Assembly: GCF_019396385.1 (NCBI RefSeq)
Contig: NZ_JAHKRN010000002.1
Span: 248,001-312,000, forward strand
DNA: 64,000 nucleotides
Reading direction: 5' to 3'
From: Nonomuraea harbinensis
Lineage (GTDB): Bacteria > Actinomycetota > Actinomycetes > Streptosporangiales > Streptosporangiaceae
Shown: one piece after another, positions 22,273-31,228 of the stretch
How the letters are laid out: each line of letters starts with the position of its first letter
How positions within the stretch are numbered: the stretch's first letter is position 1
Position numbers and translations under genes: made by a program
Notes under the pieces: generated by a model
Seen by the model: only the letters and a program-made list of their open reading frames with translations
The model's database searches: none
Told to the model about the DNA's origin: nothing

Positions 22273-23088
22273 CTACAACACTGTGACGGGGTCACCTCGC
22301 CTGATCACGCCCGTGCCGTCGGGGATCAGGTTGACGCCGAACCACACCTTGCCGTCCCACCTGCGGTGACGGCTCAGGGTGCGGATCGGCTCCTTGCCCT
22401 TGGCGTAGGTGTCCGGGTCGACGGTCGTCAGCACGCAGCGGTCGCATCCCTTGGCGGCCCGGAACTCCGCCTCGCCGATCCGCAGCCGCCGCCACCCGTC
22501 CTCGGCGAACGCCTCGTCCGCGCCCTCCACCACCACGCTGGGCCGGAACCTGCGCATGTCCAGCGGCCGCGGGATCTCCTCGCCCAGTTCGGCCGCCGTC
22601 TCCGCGACCCAGTCGCCGAGCCGGGCCAGCGAGGCCGTCGTGGTGAGCAGCAGCGGGTAGCCGTCGGCCAGGCTCACCCGGTCGCCGGGCAGGCCGTACG
22701 CGGGATCGACCGGGCGCCGGGTGGGGTCGTCCAGCCAGGCCAGCCTGGCGGGCCGCCCGATCAGCGCGGCCATCCACGCGGCCGCGTCGTCCCCGCAGTC
22801 GGTCACCTCCACCGGCGTCCCCCAGACGTTCGCCGTGAACCTGCGCGAGGTGGGGACGACGCGCAGCGGGTCGGCGTGCGGGCCGGTGAGTTTGATCGCG
22901 GCGCCGTCGGCCAGGGCCACGCAGGCCAGCATGATCGGATGCTCGCGGGCGGTGATCGGCTCGCCGCGCTCGTCCACGACGAGGTAGCGCCGGTCGCCGG
23001 CCAGCCCCCACGGCTGCACCTCGGCCTCGGCCACCTCGTGCCCAGAGGTGGATTTGATGGGATAGAAGAAGATGCTCCCCAGCCTCAT
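22273..23088 (-). CDS. MOSC domain protein (mARC/YcbX-like)
   Basis: 271 residues: an N-terminal beta-barrel MOSC_N domain (IFFYPIKSTSGHEVAEAEV) followed by the MOSC domain, with the conserved cysteine in AKGCDRCVLTTVDP (residues ~217-230) that in mARC/YcbX ligates molybdenum. Members reduce N-hydroxylated compounds or move sulfur. The ATG at 23088 has no ribosome site, but the -10 TACGGT ends 6 nt upstream, so the mRNA is probably leaderless; the longer frame to 23109 is rejected. Confidence 0.88.
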   Translation of the reverse strand: MRLGSIFFYPIKSTSGHEVAEAEVQPWGLAGDRRYLVVDERGEPITAREHPIMLACVALADGAAIKLTGPHADPLRVVPTSRRFTANVWGTPVEVTDCGDDAAAWMAALIGRPARLAWLDDPTRRPVDPAYGLPGDRVSLADGYPLLLTTTASLARLGDWVAETAAELGEEIPRPLDMRRFRPSVVVEGADEAFAEDGWRRLRIGEAEFRAAKGCDRCVLTTVDPDTYAKGKEPIRTLSRHRRWDGKVWFGVNLIPDGTGVIRRGDPVTVL

Positions 23089-23094
23089 GTGCAG

Positions 23095-23100
23095 ACCGTA
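23095..23100 (-). promoter_or_regulatory. -10 element of the leaderless MOSC gene
   Basis: TACGGT on the minus strand, 6 nt before the ATG at 23088. Confidence 0.45.
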
Positions 23101-23148
23101 CAACATCACGATCTGACTTCCGGGCCTTCCACCAGGAAGGACGCCGGG

Positions 23149-25407
23149 TCAGGTGGACTGGCGGAAGGTGTCGAAGAAGACCTTGCGGGCCCCGGACTGG
23201 TCGTCCCAGACGAGCTCCGGCATGTCGAAGGTGATCGTGAAGGCCGTCTTGTCGTCGACGGTGACGAACCGGGTGAGCGCGTGCATGGGCACCTCGTTCT
23301 CGGCGGCGTAGGTGTACTCCCAGTCGGTCGCCTTCCAGCCGCGGTAGTCGGTCTCCTGCAGCTGCACCTGGATGTAGCCGTCCCTGCCGCCGTCCGCCTC
23401 CTCGCGGGTCAGCTCCGACAGGCCGCCGTCGGCCTGGGGCGCCACCTGGGCGACGATCACCTCGATGCCCGAGTCCTTCGGCCCGGTGATCGTGGTCTGG
23501 CCGCCCGAGGTGCTCAGCTTCCAGCCCTCGGGCACGCCCACGCTGAACCCCGGCGGGGTCTCCTCGACGTACCCGTCGGGCACCGGGGAGGCCTCGGCCC
23601 GCGCCGGGGCGCTGCTGGCGACCGAGAGCGGGGTCGTCACGGGCTCGACGGAACCGCTCGACGCGTAGATCATCAGCGCGGCCACCACGGCGACCACGGC
23701 CGCCACGGCGGCGACGATCAGCAGCGGCGTCGGCCGCCCGTCGCGCACCCAGGCGTTGCCGTTCTCGTCCGGGCTGCGCCGGCTGGTGGTGGGCCGGCCG
23801 GCGGAGGTCCGGTGGGGACCGCCGGGCAGCTGGGCCAGGCGGCTGCGGCCGACGTCCTTGGACAGCCTGTGCGACTGGTCGCGCAGGTCGTCGTCGGTCG
23901 CCAGCGGCCACCGGCCGGAGGCGCTCACGCTGCGGCTGTCGCTGGTCAGCGGCAGGATGGGCGGCGCCGGTTGCTCACCGGAGTCACCCGGCCCCCGCGC
24001 GCGGCCCACGCCGGGGAAGGACAGGCCGTCCGGCTCCGGGTAGGCGCCGGACGCCCCGCCCGGCGTCGCGTACGGTCCGGACGCGCCTCCCGGCGTCGAG
24101 TAGGGGCCCGACGTCTCCTGTCCCGGCAACGGGTACGGGCCGGACGTGTCGTGTCCGGGCAGCGGGTACGGGCCTGACGTGCTGCCCGGTGACGGGTAGC
24201 CGCCCGGGGCCGGGTCCGACAGCGACCTCGGGGCCGCCGAGCCGCCGAGCCCCGGAAGGGAGTGCGGGCCCGAGGAGAACGCGTCGAACTCCGGCTTCCG
24301 CAACTGGTCGGTCCGGTGACCGGACGTCGTGTCGTAGGGAATGCCGTACCCGTCGGAAGGGCTGTTCTCCGGGTCGTACGGGACGCGCACCGGGCCCGAG
24401 GGCGTCTCCACGATCCGCGAGGGCAGCGGCCCCGACGGCGGCCCCGACGGCGGCTCCAGCGGCGGCAGCAGCCCGGCGGGCGTCGAGTCGCCCAGCGTGG
24501 GCAGCGGCGCGGGCGTCTCCGGGGTGCGCGGCCGTACCGAGCCGTGCGCGAGCAGCACCCGCTCCAGCCGGTCGGCGACCTGGTCGGCGGTGAGCCGCGC
24601 GGCCGGGTTCTTCTGCAGCAGCCCCTCGATCACCGGCAGCAGCGCGCCGGCGCGCTGCGGCCTGGACGGCTCCTGCGTGAGCACCGCGCCCAGCACCGCG
24701 ACCGCGTCAGGACCCTCGTACGGGGGACGGCCCTCGACGGCCGCGTACAGCGTCGCCCCGAACGACCACAGGTCGGCCGCCGCCGAGATCGGCTGCCCCG
24801 ACAGGCGCTCCGGCGGGATGTACGCGGGCGAGCCCATGAGCAGCCCGGTCTGGGTGATCGTGACGTCGCCCTCGACGGCGGCGATGCCGAAGTCGGTCAG
24901 CACCACCCGGTCGGCGGTGAGCAGCACGTTGCCCGGCTTGACGTCGCGGTGCAGGATGCCGGAGGCGTGCGCGTGCCGGAGCGCGTCGAGCACCCGGATG
25001 GCGATCTCGGCGGCCTGGATCACCGGCAGCGGGCCGCTCTGCCGCACCGCCTGCTCCAGCGACCAGGCGCGGACCAGCTCCATGACGATCCACGGGCGGC
25101 CGTCCTCCTCCACCACGTCGTGCACGGTGACGATGCCGGGGTGCTGCAGCCGCGCGGCCGACCTGGCCTCGCGCAGCACCCGCCGGTGCGCCGCCTGCTT
25201 GCCCGCGTGGTCCAGGCCGAACGGCAGGATGAGCTCCTTGACCGCCACGTCCCTGTCGAGCAGCACGTCGTGGGCGTGCCACACCATGCCCATGCCGCCC
25301 CGGCCGACGGGCGACATCAGCCGGTAACGCCTGCCGACGAGCTTGCCCTGGCTCTGTGGAGTGCCGCCTTCAGCGCCGGGGCCGCTGAGCACGCGGTCGG
25401 CTGCCAT
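23149..25407 (-). CDS. Transmembrane serine/threonine protein kinase (PknB-like)
   Basis: 752 residues. Kinase domain ~26-290: GRGGMGMVWHAHD, catalytic K in VAVKEL, HRDVKPGN, DFGIA, and GSPAYIPPERL. A Pro/Gly/Ser-rich linker follows (residues ~295-555) with tandem TSGPYPLPG-type repeats, then a membrane helix (~560-581) and an external domain of about 170 residues ending in a PsbP/lipoprotein-like fold. It should sense an outside or wall signal and phosphorylate cytoplasmic targets. The external part lacks PASTA repeats, so it is not a PknB orthologue. Start ATG at 25407 behind GGGCGGGAC. Confidence 0.92.
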   Translation of the reverse strand: MAADRVLSGPGAEGGTPQSQGKLVGRRYRLMSPVGRGGMGMVWHAHDVLLDRDVAVKELILPFGLDHAGKQAAHRRVLREARSAARLQHPGIVTVHDVVEEDGRPWIVMELVRAWSLEQAVRQSGPLPVIQAAEIAIRVLDALRHAHASGILHRDVKPGNVLLTADRVVLTDFGIAAVEGDVTITQTGLLMGSPAYIPPERLSGQPISAAADLWSFGATLYAAVEGRPPYEGPDAVAVLGAVLTQEPSRPQRAGALLPVIEGLLQKNPAARLTADQVADRLERVLLAHGSVRPRTPETPAPLPTLGDSTPAGLLPPLEPPSGPPSGPLPSRIVETPSGPVRVPYDPENSPSDGYGIPYDTTSGHRTDQLRKPEFDAFSSGPHSLPGLGGSAAPRSLSDPAPGGYPSPGSTSGPYPLPGHDTSGPYPLPGQETSGPYSTPGGASGPYATPGGASGAYPEPDGLSFPGVGRARGPGDSGEQPAPPILPLTSDSRSVSASGRWPLATDDDLRDQSHRLSKDVGRSRLAQLPGGPHRTSAGRPTTSRRSPDENGNAWVRDGRPTPLLIVAAVAAVVAVVAALMIYASSGSVEPVTTPLSVASSAPARAEASPVPDGYVEETPPGFSVGVPEGWKLSTSGGQTTITGPKDSGIEVIVAQVAPQADGGLSELTREEADGGRDGYIQVQLQETDYRGWKATDWEYTYAAENEVPMHALTRFVTVDDKTAFTITFDMPELVWDDQSGARKVFFDTFRQST
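24041..24184. repeat. 36-bp coding repeats in the kinase linker
   Basis: About four imperfect copies encoding a 12-residue unit of the type TSGPYPLPGHD/QE, then SGPYSTPGGA and SGPYATPGGA. They lie in the disordered linker between kinase domain and membrane helix. Confidence 0.7.
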
Positions 25408-25543
25408 GTCCCGCCCCCATCTCCAGCCTCAAAGGTCACACAAGTCACGCCGTGGTTTCACCTCATGGGATTCGTCACCATATAGGCACGTGAACCGGGG
25501 CGAAACCATAGTGTCGCTTTTCGGGGGTTGACGTGCGGTTTCG

Positions 25544-26941
25544 CTATACCTCGAATGGATCAGCCACCGCGTCCGACAGCGCCCGCAGAGCTGCCGTGAA
25601 CGCCTCCGCGGGAGGGCTGACGAGCCCCGCGCCGACCTGTCCGGTGCCCGCGATCCTGCCCGCGATGCCGGTGTTCACCACGGGCAGCAGACCGGTCCTG
25701 GCGACGAGCGTGACGTCGATGCCGGTGGGCGTGCCGCGGAAGCCGAGCCCCGGGATCTGGTAGGCGGGATGCTCCGCCAGCGTGATCTCGTACATCGACC
25801 GCGTGGCGGCCACCGCGTCCGCGACCTCGCCGCCCACGAACCGGACGATGGCCGGGGCCGCCGCCATCGCGAACCCGCCCAGCCCGGACGTCTCGGTGAT
25901 GGTGGAGTCGCCGATGTCCGGGTTGGCGTCGCCGGGCCCGTACGCGCCCAGGTACAGGCCGTCCGGCACCCCGGCCGGCCCGGTGAACCATCGGCCGCCG
26001 AGCCCCGACACCTGCACGCCGAAGTCCGTGCCGTTCCGCGCCATGGCCACGACCAGGGTCGAACCCGGCACGTCCCGGGCCGCGTCGGTGCTCACCTTGG
26101 CCGCGGCCATCCCCGCGTTGAGGAAGAAGTGGTCGTTGCCGGCGATGAAGCGCAGCACCTCCGACGCGTGGCCCGGCGCCGCGTCCGAGATCGCCGGGGC
26201 CAGCTCGCGCAGCAGCAGCGAGGTCGCCGCCCGGTTGCGGTTGTGCAGCTCGTCGCCCATCTGCAGCGCCTGCGCGATGAGCGACCGCAGGTCCAGCGGC
26301 CCGGTCAGCCCGATCGCCGCCGACAGCGCGGGCCCGAGCACGCCGTCCATCCAGCGCAGCCGGTCGAGCACCTCGGGCCCGTACGCGCCGTAGCGCAGCA
26401 CCTTGCCCAGGCCCTCGTTGAGCGAGCAGTACGCGGTGCCGCCGTGCTCGGTGTCGCGCACCTCGAACAGCCACATGGACGGGCTGACGACGCCCGCCAT
26501 CGGGCCCACGGCCGCGTGCTGATGACACGGCTCCAGCCGCACCTCCCCGGCGGCGAGCCTGGCCGCCGCCTCCCGCTCGTCGTCCGCGTACCCCTCGAAC
26601 AGCATCGCGCCGATCAGCGCACCGCGCATCGGGCCCGACGCCCGCTCCCAGGTGATCGGCGGGCCCGCGTGCAGGAACGTGCGCTCCGCCGTCCGCAGCA
26701 CCTCCGACGCCCGCCGTACGCCGGCCAGCTCCGGGCGGGCCGAGACCAGGCGGCGCACCGCCAGGTCGTTGGCCGCCTGCCTGCGCGGGTCGGCGAGCAC
26801 CCTGGCCAGGGCGTCCGCGGTGCCCGCGAGGGGCGGGCGCCAGGAGACGCCGGTGACGGCGGCGGCCTGCTCGCGCAGCGCGTCCGCGAGCAGGCCGGCG
26901 CCGGCCGTGATGACGTGGGGCGGGCCGTCGAGCAGTGTCAT
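25544..26941 (-). CDS. allG: DUF1116 protein, AllG/YlbE-like oxamate carbamoyltransferase subunit
   Basis: 465 residues aligning along its length with E. coli YlbE as I recall it: LHAGPPITWERASGPMRGA, YCSLNEGLGKVLRYG, GNDHFFLNAGMAAAK, ARNGTDFGVQVSGLG. E. coli YlbE (AllG) with FdrA (AllF) and YlbF (AllH) forms oxamate carbamoyltransferase, which splits oxalurate-derived carbamoyl groups at the end of anaerobic allantoin breakdown. Here all three homologues form one operon with 4-bp ATGA overlaps. The gene symbol rests on similarity and context, not on assay. Distal gene of the operon. Confidence 0.85.
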   Translation of the reverse strand: MTLLDGPPHVITAGAGLLADALREQAAAVTGVSWRPPLAGTADALARVLADPRRQAANDLAVRRLVSARPELAGVRRASEVLRTAERTFLHAGPPITWERASGPMRGALIGAMLFEGYADDEREAAARLAAGEVRLEPCHQHAAVGPMAGVVSPSMWLFEVRDTEHGGTAYCSLNEGLGKVLRYGAYGPEVLDRLRWMDGVLGPALSAAIGLTGPLDLRSLIAQALQMGDELHNRNRAATSLLLRELAPAISDAAPGHASEVLRFIAGNDHFFLNAGMAAAKVSTDAARDVPGSTLVVAMARNGTDFGVQVSGLGGRWFTGPAGVPDGLYLGAYGPGDANPDIGDSTITETSGLGGFAMAAAPAIVRFVGGEVADAVAATRSMYEITLAEHPAYQIPGLGFRGTPTGIDVTLVARTGLLPVVNTGIAGRIAGTGQVGAGLVSPPAEAFTAALRALSDAVADPFEV

Positions 26942-28299
26942 AGCGAGTCCCTGGCGTGCCGGGCGGCTTGCGCGTTGGAGGTGAACACGACGGCGCCGGC
27001 GTCGCGGAAGGCCGCGGCCTGCCGGAGCAGGTCCTGCGGGTCGGCCTCGGTGCCGATCAGCGCGACCACCACGGCGGCGGGCAGGGCGGCGATCGCGGGG
27101 GCGAGCCGGGCGGCGGGATCGGGGTCGGCGGCGTGGCCGAGCACCACGTCCATGAGCACCACGCCGCCAGGCGGCACCTTGCCCAGGGCCTCCAGCCGCA
27201 GCGTGGGGTCGATCATCGGGTGCGCCCGGCCCCGGGTGTAGACGTCGTCCCCGTAGTCGGTGAACTCCCCGGCCCCGGCGATCAGCGCCGCCTCGGCGCA
27301 CAGCGTCCCACCGGAGTAGATCCCGATCAGCGGCCCGGGATCTTCGCCGGCCACCGTCACGGCTCTCCGGGCGGAGCCGTCCCAGCAGGGCCAGGCGGGC
27401 ACCGGGCGGCCGAGGGCGCGCAGGGCGGCCTCGGCGGCGGCGGTGAGGTCGGTGCCGGAGCCGAGCAGCGCCTCCACGACCGGCGTGCGCAGCGACTCCA
27501 CCACCTGCCGCACGGTCCCCGCCACCTCCGGGTCCGGCGGCTTGGAGACCAGCACGATCAGCTCCGTGGCCGGGTCCTCGTCCAGCATGCGCAGCGCCCG
27601 CACCGTCGAGAGCCCGCCGACCGCCGCCGACAGGTCCCTGCCGCCGACGCCGAGCACGTGGCTGACCCCCACGCCCGCGAGGTCCAGCAGGCAGCTCACC
27701 TGCTGGGCGCCGGTCCCCGACGCGGCCACCAGCCCGACGGGCCCGGGACGCAGCACGTTGGCGAACCCCAGCCCCACCCCGCCGACCACGGCCGTGCCGC
27801 AGTCGGGTCCCATGACGAGCACGCCGCGCTCGTCCGCGCGCTCCTTCAGCAGCCGCTCCGACCCGACCGGCACCCCGTCGCTGAAGACCATGACGGGCAG
27901 CCCGGCCTCGATCGCGTCCATCGCCTCGGCGAAGGCGTGCTCGCCCGGCACCGACACCAGCGCCAGGTCCGCGCCGCCGCCGCGCGCCGCCGAGCGGGTG
28001 GTCAGCGGCGGCTGCTCGGCCTCCCGCGCCGGCCCCGCCGAGGAGAGCTCCGCCAGGTGGCGGTCCAGCTCGTGCGCCGCCGCCGCGGTGTCCGGCCCGC
28101 GCAGCGCGACCAGCAGGTCGCCCGGACCGGCCGGAGGCAGCTCGAAGCCCAGGTCGCGGGCCAGCTCAAGGTTGAGCTCCGTGGCCATGGCGACGATCGC
28201 CACCGCCGTGCCAGGCAGCTCGGACAGCGCCCTGCTCACCCGCATCAGCGCCACCGAGTCGTGGTAGACGCCCTCGCGTACGAAGACCGTGTCGTTCAT
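26938..28299 (-). CDS. fdrA: FdrA/AllF-like acyl-CoA synthetase-related subunit
   Basis: 453 residues. Two succinyl-CoA-synthetase-like domains: LVMGPDCGTAVVGGVGLGFANV, then ASGTGAQQVSCLLDLAGVG and GVGGRDLS, and near the end GRAHPMIDPTLR. It matches E. coli FdrA but is about 100 residues shorter, lacking the C-terminal segment. In E. coli FdrA (AllF) is part of oxamate carbamoyltransferase. ATG at 28299 overlaps the upstream AllH-like stop, and its stop overlaps the AllG-like start, giving strict translational coupling and suggesting a fixed-ratio complex. Confidence 0.87.
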   Translation of the reverse strand: MNDTVFVREGVYHDSVALMRVSRALSELPGTAVAIVAMATELNLELARDLGFELPPAGPGDLLVALRGPDTAAAAHELDRHLAELSSAGPAREAEQPPLTTRSAARGGGADLALVSVPGEHAFAEAMDAIEAGLPVMVFSDGVPVGSERLLKERADERGVLVMGPDCGTAVVGGVGLGFANVLRPGPVGLVAASGTGAQQVSCLLDLAGVGVSHVLGVGGRDLSAAVGGLSTVRALRMLDEDPATELIVLVSKPPDPEVAGTVRQVVESLRTPVVEALLGSGTDLTAAAEAALRALGRPVPAWPCWDGSARRAVTVAGEDPGPLIGIYSGGTLCAEAALIAGAGEFTDYGDDVYTRGRAHPMIDPTLRLEALGKVPPGGVVLMDVVLGHAADPDPAARLAPAIAALPAAVVVALIGTEADPQDLLRQAAAFRDAGAVVFTSNAQAARHARDSL

Positions 28300-29147
28300 C
28301 CCCGTCCCCCCAGCGCGCGTACGGTCTCCAGCCCGATCGCGATGCCCTGCGCCAGGTCGGCGCCCGAGGTGTGGCCCAGCCCGCACAGCCGGCGCAGCGC
28401 CGGCCCCAGCGGCTGCCGCCCGGTCAGGCCGCGCAGCACCGCGAGCACCTCCGGGCACGCCTCGCCGCGCGCCGCGCAGTGCAGCAGCGTCGCGGAGATC
28501 GGCGTGGTACGGGTGCGCGCGTCGAACGTGACGGTCGCCCCCAGCCACCCGGCCAGGTCGACCGCCCGCGCGGTGCCGGTCGCCGCACCCAGGTGGCGCA
28601 GCGTCACCAGCAGCCCCGCCAGCACGTCGTCGCCGCTCGGCGTCAGCCCGGGACCGAGGCCGACCAGCCGCTCGGCCGCCGTCACCGCGCCCAGCAGCCA
28701 CCCGGAGGCGCAACTGGCCGCCAGCAGCTCGACCGCGTCGTTGCCGTCCAGGCCCGGCGTGCCCCGCCCGGCCAGCGCCGACGGCGGCGGCAGCGTCGCG
28801 GGATCGACCTCGCCCAGCCGCGGAGACGGATCCCACCAGCGGCGGGCGCGCAGGCTCAGCCCGCCGACGTCCACCGAGCCGTCGCCCACGAAGGCCTCGT
28901 CACCCATGGTCACGCGCGGCAGCGCTCCTGCGAGCAGCATCGAGTTCGGCAGCCGGGTGGCAGGTCCCGTCACCACGGCGATCACCGCGGGCTCCAGCTC
29001 GGTCCTGACCTCCAGGTAGATCCCGGCGGGGAACGCGGCGAGCACCCGGGCGGGCCGCCTCGAAGCCTCCAGGACCGGGCGCACCGCGGTGCTCGCGGCG
29101 CCCGTGACGTGCGCGCGTACCCGCCTCACGTGAGTACCGACCGTCAC
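28296..29147 (-). CDS. allH: DUF2877 protein, AllH/YlbF-like oxamate carbamoyltransferase subunit
   Basis: 283 residues with the DUF2877 signature GLGPGLTPSGDDVLAGLLVT (residues ~163-182) and the preceding AGRGTPGLDGNDAVELLAA. Homologous to E. coli YlbF (AllH), the third subunit needed for oxamate carbamoyltransferase. It is the first gene of the operon. The GTG at 29147 has GGGAGG 4-5 nt upstream, rather close. The 131-bp gap to the divergent pucR gene holds an imperfect dyad, a likely regulator site. Confidence 0.83.
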   Translation of the reverse strand: MTVGTHVRRVRAHVTGAASTAVRPVLEASRRPARVLAAFPAGIYLEVRTELEPAVIAVVTGPATRLPNSMLLAGALPRVTMGDEAFVGDGSVDVGGLSLRARRWWDPSPRLGEVDPATLPPPSALAGRGTPGLDGNDAVELLAASCASGWLLGAVTAAERLVGLGPGLTPSGDDVLAGLLVTLRHLGAATGTARAVDLAGWLGATVTFDARTRTTPISATLLHCAARGEACPEVLAVLRGLTGRQPLGPALRRLCGLGHTSGADLAQGIAIGLETVRALGGRG

Positions 29148-29222
29148 CGGACCTCCCTACCGACCCTGGACCTGACCGTAGAACGGGCCCGGCAACCGCC
29201 CGTACGGAGAAATTTGCCAACA

Positions 29223-29250
29223 GTCAGCGGGAAGACTGGCTCTTCCTGAC
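29223..29250. promoter_or_regulatory. Imperfect dyad in the allH/pucR divergent promoter
   Basis: GTCAG...GGAAG pairs with CTTCC-TGAC, interrupted on the left by a 2-3 nt bulge. It lies between the divergent starts and upstream of the pucR -10, a natural place for the PucR-type protein to bind. Weak evidence. Confidence 0.3.
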
Positions 29251-29266
29251 AGACGGTATGTGGGGC

Positions 29267-29272
29267 CACAAT
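29267..29272 (+). promoter_or_regulatory. -10 element of the leaderless pucR-type gene
   Basis: CACAAT ends 6 nt before the ATG at 29279, and there is no ribosome site between. Confidence 0.4.
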
Positions 29273-29278
29273 CTGTAC

Positions 29279-30874
29279 ATGGAGCCCCCAGTTCGTCTCG
29301 CCAGCACGGGAACGATCATCCACGGCGTGTCCGTCGGAGAGTTGCTGGGCGTGTCGACTCTCGCGGAGGCCCGGCTGATCGCGGGGGAGAGCGGTCTGGG
29401 CCGTATCGTGCAACGCCTCAACGTCATGGAGGTGCCCGACATCCTGGCCTGGGTGAAGCCGCACGAGCTGCTGCTCACCACCGGCTACCCGCTGCGCAAC
29501 ACGCCGCAGTCGCTCGGCCGCCTGGTCGCCGACCTGGACGAGCGCGGGCTGGCGGCGCTGGCCATCAAGCTCGGACGGTACGTCGACGAGCTGCCGTCGG
29601 CGATGGCCGAGCAGGCGGACCGGCTCGGCTTCCCGCTCATCCTGCTGCCGAACGACGTCGGTTTCGACGACATCCTCAACCAGGTGCTCACCGACATCCT
29701 CAACCGGCAGGCGGCCGTGCTCGTCCGCGCCGAGGAGGCGCACCGGGCGCTGGTGCAGGTGGTGCTGGCCGGCGGCGGGCTGGACGAGGTCACCACGGAG
29801 GTGGCGGCGCTGCTGGACGTGTCGGTGGCCGCCGTCGACGGCCGCGGCCGGGTGCTGGCGTCGGCGGGCCCGCACGAGGCGGCGCTGCGCGAGTCCATCA
29901 CCCGCGACTGGCCGCCCGGCGCGGCCGCGTCGCCCGGCGCCCGCACCGCGGTGTCGGTGCCGGTGATCGCGGGCGGGCACCACCACGGCCGGATCGTCGC
30001 CTACAGCCCGTCCGGCGACATCCGCGACAGCGACGTCGGCATCCTGGAACGTGCCGCCACCGTGGCCGCGCTCGCCGTCACCCGGCAGGAGGCGGTGAAC
30101 GCGGTCGAGAGCAAGTACCGCGCCGACTTCCTGCGCGACGTGCTCACCGGCCGGGCCGGCTCCGCCGAGCGGGTGGTGGTCAGGGCGCGGGCGTTCGGCT
30201 GGGACCTGGAGCGGCCGGTGACCGTGCTGGTGGCCGAGCTCGACCCCGACGGCGACGAGCGCACCGCCCAGGACCGGCTGGTGACGTGCTGGACGGCCGC
30301 GATGCGCCGGCACGACCCGCGCGGCGCGGTGGCCGGCTTCTCCCACGAGGTGGTGGCCGTGGTGGACGCCTCGGTGGACGCCTCCCGCATCGCCAAGGAC
30401 GCCGCCTCGGCCTTCGCCGACACGCCGCCCGTGACGTTCTCCACCGGCACCTCCCGCCCCAGCCGGGGGCCCGAGACGTTACCGGAGGCGTACTCGCAGG
30501 CGCTGAAGGCGGCCCGGGTGGGCCGCCAGCTGCACGGGCCCGGCGCCGTCGCGCACTTCGACCAGCTCGGCGTCTACCGGCTGCTGTCGCTGGTCAACGA
30601 CACCGACGAACTGCACGCGTTCGTCCGGGAGACGCTCGGCCCGCTGGCCTCCGACGACGACGCCGAGAACGCCGACCTGCGCCGCACCCTGCAGGTCCTG
30701 CTGGAGACCAACCTCAACGTGGCCGAGACCGCCCGCCGACTGCACTTCCACTACAACACGCTCCGCTACCGCATCGGGAAACTGGAGCGGCTGCTGGGCA
30801 ACTTCACCGACGACCCGCACCTGCGGCTCAACCTGACCCTGGCCCTGCACGTGCTGAGGATGCGCGGCATCTAG
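29279..30874 (+). CDS. PucR-family transcriptional regulator
   Basis: 531 residues. The N-terminal PucR receptor domain (VSVGELLGVSTLAEARLIAG, then DILAWVKPHELLLTTGYPL), a central GAF/GGDEF-like region, and a C-terminal PucR helix-turn-helix (LLETNLNVAETARRLHFHYN, then TLRYRIGKLERLLG) are complete. PucR of Bacillus activates purine-degradation genes in response to allantoin-pathway metabolites. Its place between the oxamate-carbamoyltransferase-like operon and the permease/hydroxylase operon fits a local controller of both. ATG at 29279 is used; upstream GTG at 29258 lies inside the promoter. Confidence 0.92.
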   Translation: MEPPVRLASTGTIIHGVSVGELLGVSTLAEARLIAGESGLGRIVQRLNVMEVPDILAWVKPHELLLTTGYPLRNTPQSLGRLVADLDERGLAALAIKLGRYVDELPSAMAEQADRLGFPLILLPNDVGFDDILNQVLTDILNRQAAVLVRAEEAHRALVQVVLAGGGLDEVTTEVAALLDVSVAAVDGRGRVLASAGPHEAALRESITRDWPPGAAASPGARTAVSVPVIAGGHHHGRIVAYSPSGDIRDSDVGILERAATVAALAVTRQEAVNAVESKYRADFLRDVLTGRAGSAERVVVRARAFGWDLERPVTVLVAELDPDGDERTAQDRLVTCWTAAMRRHDPRGAVAGFSHEVVAVVDASVDASRIAKDAASAFADTPPVTFSTGTSRPSRGPETLPEAYSQALKAARVGRQLHGPGAVAHFDQLGVYRLLSLVNDTDELHAFVRETLGPLASDDDAENADLRRTLQVLLETNLNVAETARRLHFHYNTLRYRIGKLERLLGNFTDDPHLRLNLTLALHVLRMRGI

Positions 30875-30877
30875 GGT
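30872..30877 (+). promoter_or_regulatory. -10 element of the S4-domain gene
   Basis: TAGGGT, which includes the pucR stop codon TAG, lies 8 nt before the GTG at 30886; probable leaderless promoter. Confidence 0.35.
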
Positions 30878-30885
30878 TGGCAGGC

Positions 30886-31089
30886 GTGGACTTCGAACTG
30901 CGCTCCGACTACATCCCGCTCTGCGACCTGCTGAAGTACTGCGGGGTCACCGAGACGGGCGGCCTGGCCAAGATGCTCGTCGCCGAAGGCATGGTGGAGG
31001 TGGACGGCGAGGTGGAGCTGCGCAAGACGGCCAAGATCCGCTCCGGCCAGGTCGTCACCGGTGAGGGCTTCACCATCCACGTCCACTGA
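30886..31089 (+). CDS. Small S4-domain RNA-binding protein (YaaA/YbcJ-like)
   Basis: 67 residues, essentially one S4 domain: YIPLCDLLKYCGVTETGGLA, then KMLVAEGMVEVDGEVELRKT and a closing beta strand GEGFTIHVH. Such mini-S4 proteins bind structured RNA, usually rRNA; one (YaaA) sits beside dnaA and recF in Bacillus. Here it is between a purine-type regulator and permease, 11 nt after pucR, without clear functional link. GTG start at 30886. Confidence 0.8.
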   Translation: MDFELRSDYIPLCDLLKYCGVTETGGLAKMLVAEGMVEVDGEVELRKTAKIRSGQVVTGEGFTIHVH

Positions 31090-31228
31090 CGATCACCGGC
31101 CCCGCCGGGCAGAAGTGCGCAACGGGACCACTGGTCAACCGGGCAGATTTGGCAGATCATGCCCGTGTACCAGCGCACCTGCTGGCCTAATGTGCCCGCA
31201 AGCAGCGGCCCGGTGAAAAGGGGTTCAC

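Noticed and set aside
23088-23109. Longer start for the MOSC gene
   Set aside because: The extra codons overlap the -10 TACGGT and have no ribosome site.
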